Source: Eubacterium sp. (GTDB lineage Bacteria; Bacillota; Clostridia; Oscillospirales; Acutalibacteraceae). Taken from it: DNA of 10,176 nucleotides. The stretch covers positions 1 through 10,176 of the forward strand of contig JAFYGD010000200.1 in NCBI GenBank assembly GCA_017543415.1, given 5' to 3'. Below, piece after piece: positions 7,028 to 10,176 of this stretch. The first letter of the stretch is position 1; each line of letters begins with the position of its first letter. Below the pieces are notes generated by a model, which was not told the DNA's origin, did no database searches, and was given only the letters and a program-made list of their open reading frames with translations. Both the position numbers and the translations under genes were made by a program.

Positions 7028-8743
7028 ATGAAAAAAGAGAATAACGGTAAGAAAAAGGTTGTCTCGCTGAGAAAAAAGTCTGTAACGGTGGTTCTTGCCG
7101 CCGCTGTTATACTGTCTTTTATCGCAGTATCAATCAGCGGTATTTATTACAGCTACAGTACGTTTAACCATTATAAAAAGCTCGCTGAGCAGCTTGCGGA
7201 TACGGCGGCCGCCCAGATGAGCGCGGATGATATCGTTCGCTATTATAACGAGGTTAAAACAATCGGTGACTTTGACGAAGATAAATACTGGAACGACGAG
7301 GCTTACCGTGCCGAATACGATAAAAAAGCAAACGCCCTCAAAGACGAAAAATATAAGCAAATGCTTAACAATCTCTATATTTTTGAAGAGAAGTCCATAG
7401 ACAGAAGCGAAATCAAATTTATCTATGTTCAGGTGCTTGAAGGCGATAAGGTTACATATATTTTTGACGCCGATACCCCCGAGGATGCGTATCAGCTCGG
7501 AACGGTTCACGCCGTGTCGGAGGCAACAAAACAAATGGAAAGCCCCGAAAACGGTATACCCGCTTTTGTTTCAAACAGCGATGACGGATGGCTCTGCTCC
7601 TGTATGCGACCTGTAAGGGATTCAAACGGCAAGCCCGTAGCCCTTGTCGGCGTTGATATATCAATGGCGGAGGTTGTAAAAAGCGGCGTTGAGTACCTTG
7701 TTGTACTGTCTGCAATAATGTTTGTTGTAACTGCACTGTTGATATTAATTATTGTAAAAGGCGTTGAAAAAACCCTTGTTAAACCTATCAATATGCTTTC
7801 GGAAGCCGCAAGGTCTTTCGTTGAAGACCGCAGCGAAGATACAAAGGATACCTCTGCCGTTTCACAGCTTAATATTCATACAGGCGATGAGGTTGAGGTC
7901 CTCAGCGACTCCATTAAACAAATGAAGCTTGATATTAACGACTATATTACCAACCTTACCGCCGTTACTGCGGAAAAGGAAAGAATCGGCGCAGAGCTTG
8001 ACGTTGCAACACATATTCAGTCCTCAATGCTGCCGAGTATTTTCCCGTCCTTCAACAACAGGACTGAATTCGATATAGCCGCGTCTATGGAGCCTGCAAA
8101 GGAGGTCGGCGGAGATTTTTACGACTTCTTTATGGTTGATGAAAACAACCTTGCAATAGTTATGGCGGACGTTTCCGGCAAGGGCGTTCCAGCAGCGCTG
8201 TTTATGGTAATCGGCAAAACCCTTATTAAAGACCATACCTCGCCCGGAACCGACCTTGGCACCGTATTTTCAGAGGTTAACAACATTCTTTGCGATTCCA
8301 ACAGCGAAGGCCTGTTTATTACTGCATTTGAGGGCGTGCTTAACCTTAAAACCGGTGAGTTCCGCTATGTAAACGCAGGCCACGAGCCACCGTTTATTTC
8401 ACACGGCGGTGATAATTTTGATGTGTTCAAAATCAAGCCGGGATTCGTACTTGCAGGTATGGAGGGTATGAAGTATACGAGCGGAGTTATTACTCTTTCA
8501 CCCGGCGATAAGCTTTTCCAGTATACAGACGGCGTAACGGAAGCAACTAATTCCGAAAACGAACTGTACGGTATGGAACGTCTTGAAGCCGCGCTGAATA
8601 AGGTTAAAGACTTAATGCCCGAAGAAATCCTTCCCGCCATCAAAGAGGATATGGATGAGTTTGTAGGCGACGCTCCGCAGTTTGACGATATTACCATGCT
8701 CTGCCTGAACTTTAAAAAGTACAGGGAGGACGGGGAAGAATAA
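7028..8743 (+). CDS. Membrane PP2C phosphatase with sensor domain, HAMP and SpoIIE/RsbU domain
   Basis: This 571-residue membrane protein dephosphorylates serine or threonine residues, in this family usually on STAS-domain anti-anti-sigma proteins. A basic N-terminus precedes TM1 (about 19-41), then an extracellular sensor of about 180 residues, perhaps Cache-like (domain type uncertain), TM2 (about 223-246), a HAMP-like linker (about 247-305) and a coiled region. The PP2C/SpoIIE domain runs from about 340 to 568. Its metal-binding motifs are intact: GGDFYDF (Asp363), MADVSGKG (Asp381), YTDG (Asp501) and FDDITML (Asp553, Asp554), with NAGHEPP between. Signal reception outside would set phosphatase activity inside. 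It lies in the operon with a MATE-RsbW-like fusion, whose kinase-like domain is the natural opposing activity. No STAS target or sigma factor is seen in the window. Confidence 0.87.
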   Translation: MKKENNGKKKVVSLRKKSVTVVLAAAVILSFIAVSISGIYYSYSTFNHYKKLAEQLADTAAAQMSADDIVRYYNEVKTIGDFDEDKYWNDEAYRAEYDKKANALKDEKYKQMLNNLYIFEEKSIDRSEIKFIYVQVLEGDKVTYIFDADTPEDAYQLGTVHAVSEATKQMESPENGIPAFVSNSDDGWLCSCMRPVRDSNGKPVALVGVDISMAEVVKSGVEYLVVLSAIMFVVTALLILIIVKGVEKTLVKPINMLSEAARSFVEDRSEDTKDTSAVSQLNIHTGDEVEVLSDSIKQMKLDINDYITNLTAVTAEKERIGAELDVATHIQSSMLPSIFPSFNNRTEFDIAASMEPAKEVGGDFYDFFMVDENNLAIVMADVSGKGVPAALFMVIGKTLIKDHTSPGTDLGTVFSEVNNILCDSNSEGLFITAFEGVLNLKTGEFRYVNAGHEPPFISHGGDNFDVFKIKPGFVLAGMEGMKYTSGVITLSPGDKLFQYTDGVTEATNSENELYGMERLEAALNKVKDLMPEEILPAIKEDMDEFVGDAPQFDDITMLCLNFKKYREDGEE

Positions 8744-8784
8744 CAGTAAAACTTGTATTGTTTCTTGTTAAGGATGGCTAAAGT

Positions 8785-9951
8785 ATGAAAAAATTTAAAA
8801 CATACCTTGCAAAACCGTGGTTTGCATATACCTTTGCGGCTTGTACGGCGGTGCTCTTTTATGCGGTGCTGTCGCACCTGCCTGCGTTAGGGCATGCAAT
8901 TAAATCCGCGCTTTCCTTCCTTGCGCCGGTGATTATCGGCGTAATTACGGCGTATCTTCTGAATCCTGTTTCAAATTTCTTTGAGCAAAAGCTGTTCGGA
9001 AAAATGAAAACGGAATCAGCACGCCATACGGCGGGCGTAATCCTTACCCTCGTTTTAATTGTTCTTATTCTGGTTTTACTCCTTGTTGCCCTCATTCCGT
9101 CGCTTGTTCAAAGCGTAAGCAGGCTTGTTAAAAACTGGGACAGCTATTTGTTTAAGCTTGATGGTCTGTTCGGTAAGGTTGAGCAATTAGCCGCAAAAGC
9201 GGGAATCAGTATCAGTATTTCAAGTTTATCATCTCTTGTTGAGGATGCCTTCGGCAGGCTCGTTGACTTTGTTAAAAACAATACAAAATCAATTCTTGAC
9301 ACCGCGGGCAGCATAGGTACCGGAGCGCTCAATATCGGCATGGGGCTTGTTTTCGGCTTCTGCTTTCTTGCAGCCAAAAAAACGCTCGTCAGCGTTGTTC
9401 TTAAATTGCGCTATGCCTTTGTTGATAAGGAAAAGGCGCAAAAAAACGATAAAATATGGAAAAGCTGCCACGAAATCTTTTTAAGCTACTTCGGCTGCAC
9501 TTTGCTTGACGCTTTTATCGTAGGCGTTGCAACGCTGATTTTTATGCTTGTTTTCAGGCTTCCTTACGCTCCGCTTATAGCTCTTATCGTTGCAGTGACT
9601 AACATTATACCTTCCGTAGGTCCCGTTATCGGCGGAGCTTTCGGATGTTTCTTCCTAATTCTCGATAAGCCGATTAACGCGCTTTGGTTTTTGATATTTG
9701 CCTGTGCAATTCAGCTTGTTGACGGCCTTATTATCAAGCCTAAGCTGTTCAAGGGCTCGCTCGGAATTCCCGCCGTATGGACTTTGGTTCTTATCATCCT
9801 CGGCGGCAAGGTTGCCGGTATGCTCGGTATTCTTCTTGCAATTCCGTTTGCGGCAATAGTAGTTATTCTTTATAAGGAAATTCTTGTACCGAAGCTTGAA
9901 AAAAGAACTCAGAAAATCAATCTGAAGGAAGAAGCGCCTGAAGTATTTTAG
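8785..9951 (+). CDS. AI-2E-family permease (PerM/TqsA-like)
   Basis: This 388-residue integral membrane protein belongs to the AI-2E transporter (PF01594, UPF0118) family. Members are proposed exporters of autoinducer-2 or, in some cases, Na+/H+ antiporters; many remain unassigned. The family signature is in the C-terminal half: TNIIPSVGPVIGGAFG (272-287), then LVDGLIIKP and FKGSLGIPAVWTLVLIILGG (322-341), and the final helix IPFAAIVVILYKE. The N-terminal half has several hydrophobic helices and a polar stretch (about 115-175). The length suits the family (350-400). The start is ATG 8785 with AAGGA at 8770-8774, 10 bases away. The 41-base gap from the phosphatase holds no obvious promoter or terminator, so it is probably in the same operon, and a terminator follows. 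Confidence 0.85.
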   Translation: MKKFKTYLAKPWFAYTFAACTAVLFYAVLSHLPALGHAIKSALSFLAPVIIGVITAYLLNPVSNFFEQKLFGKMKTESARHTAGVILTLVLIVLILVLLLVALIPSLVQSVSRLVKNWDSYLFKLDGLFGKVEQLAAKAGISISISSLSSLVEDAFGRLVDFVKNNTKSILDTAGSIGTGALNIGMGLVFGFCFLAAKKTLVSVVLKLRYAFVDKEKAQKNDKIWKSCHEIFLSYFGCTLLDAFIVGVATLIFMLVFRLPYAPLIALIVAVTNIIPSVGPVIGGAFGCFFLILDKPINALWFLIFACAIQLVDGLIIKPKLFKGSLGIPAVWTLVLIILGGKVAGMLGILLAIPFAAIVVILYKEILVPKLEKRTQKINLKEEAPEVF

Positions 9952-9987
9952 AATAAATAACAGCGGCGCTGTGATTAACAGTAAAAC

Positions 9988-10022
9988 AGCCCTTTACCGT
10001 TTTTCGGTAAGGGGCTTTTGTT
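9988..10022 (+). terminator. Rho-independent terminator ending the second operon
   Basis: A 12-bp stem (AGCCCTTTACCG at 9988-9999 with CGGTAAGGGGCT at 10005-10016, one G-U pair) encloses a loop of five T. A short T-rich stretch follows to 10022. It is the strongest hairpin in the window and lies 36 bases after the AI-2E-family gene. Confidence 0.88.
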
Positions 10023-10063
10023 ATATATATTATAATATTAAATTTTGTATCTTTTTGTCACCC

Positions 10064-10091
10064 TTGATATGTTATATTGACTGTGTAAGAT
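10064..10091 (+). promoter_or_regulatory. Possible promoter of the last, partial gene
   Basis: TTGATA at 10064-10069 is followed after 16 bases by TAAGAT at 10086-10091. Transcription would start near 10098, about 20 bases before the ATG at 10119. The AT-rich tract at 10021-10046, which contains the palindrome ATATTATAATAT at 10027-10038, could act as an upstream element. The match is moderate. Confidence 0.4.
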
Positions 10092-10107
10092 TGATTGATT
10101 CTGAAAT

Positions 10108-10112
10108 GAGGA
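10108..10112 (+). promoter_or_regulatory. Ribosome binding site of the last gene
   Basis: GAGGA at 10108-10112 is 6 bases before ATG 10119, which is the best-placed start. The alternative ATG at 10106 overlaps this site and has no Shine-Dalgarno sequence of its own. Confidence 0.6.
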
Positions 10113-10118
10113 ATTGTT

Positions 10119-10176
10119 ATGAAAAAATTGCGGCTTTTATCCTTTCGCTTATGCTTGTAATAAGCGTTATGCCGAC
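10119..10176 (+). CDS. Partial gene, N-terminus of an exported protein, with a one-base frame break
   Basis: The window ends inside this gene. Read straight from ATG 10119, the frame meets TAA after 13 codons (MKKLRLLSFRLCL). Reading from 10127 in the next frame gives IAAFILSLMLVISVMP, an ideal signal-peptide core. One extra A in the run of six A (10122-10127) would give MKKIAAFILS, a classical signal peptide start. So either the gene is frameshifted, the A-run is miscounted by sequencing, or the ATG at 10106 (in frame, giving MRNCYEKIAAF) is the start. The mature protein lies outside the window and cannot be named. The ribosome binding site at 10108 favours the start at 10119. Confidence 0.5.

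Noticed and set aside
7130..7534. Antisense open frame of 134 codons over the phosphatase sensor region
   Set aside because: It mirrors the codon pattern of the true gene, with no ribosome binding site or family match.
8365..8877. Antisense open frame of 170 codons over the phosphatase end
   Set aside because: It runs opposite a strongly conserved PP2C domain and has no recognisable motif, so it is a shadow frame.
9960..9972. Palindrome ACAGCGGCGCTGT after the last stop codon
   Set aside because: The arms meet with one base between them, so it cannot form a good hairpin; an operator is possible but unsupported, and the real terminator is just downstream.

Overview
The window looks like a chromosomal segment of a low-to-mid GC Gram-positive bacterium, most likely a gut-type member of the Clostridia (Oscillospiraceae/Ruminococcaceae-like). 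This rests on strong AAGGAG-type ribosome binding sites, GTG and TTG starts, sigma-A-like promoters with extended -10 boxes, and families typical of Clostridia: a GPH-type transporter, DUF2156, a MATE-HATPase fusion and an RsbU/SpoIIE-type phosphatase. The taxon is an inference from gene content. Every gene is on the + strand.

Region 1-159 is a flank without a convincing gene. It holds a repeat-like GC-rich stretch and a possible promoter. Genes 1-3 (160-3410) form a tight operon closed by a hairpin terminator at 3413-3440. They encode a GPH/MelB-like major facilitator transporter, a PfkB-family kinase and a GDPD-fold enzyme. The layout suggests uptake, phosphorylation and cleavage of a small carbohydrate-like molecule. 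The transporter and the GDPD-like protein both lack residues their families normally depend on, so the substrate is probably not the textbook one.

A strong promoter (TTGAAT, 17 bp, TATAAT, with a TG extension) starts a second unit, genes 4-8 (3551-9951), ended by a strong terminator near 9988-10022. Its products are a DUF2156 acyltransferase-like protein, a MATE-type transporter fused to a C-terminal RsbW-like HATPase domain, a GNAT acetyltransferase, a membrane PP2C phosphatase (extracellular sensor, HAMP, SpoIIE/RsbU domain), and an AI-2E-family permease. The most interesting feature is this pairing of a transporter-tethered anti-sigma-type ATPase with a membrane PP2C phosphatase. It resembles a partner-switching module whose STAS antagonist protein is not visible here.

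The last 155 bases carry a promoter and the beginning of a gene for an exported protein. Its best-placed ATG is out of frame with the signal peptide by one base in an A-run. This may be a sequencing error, a real frameshift or slippage.
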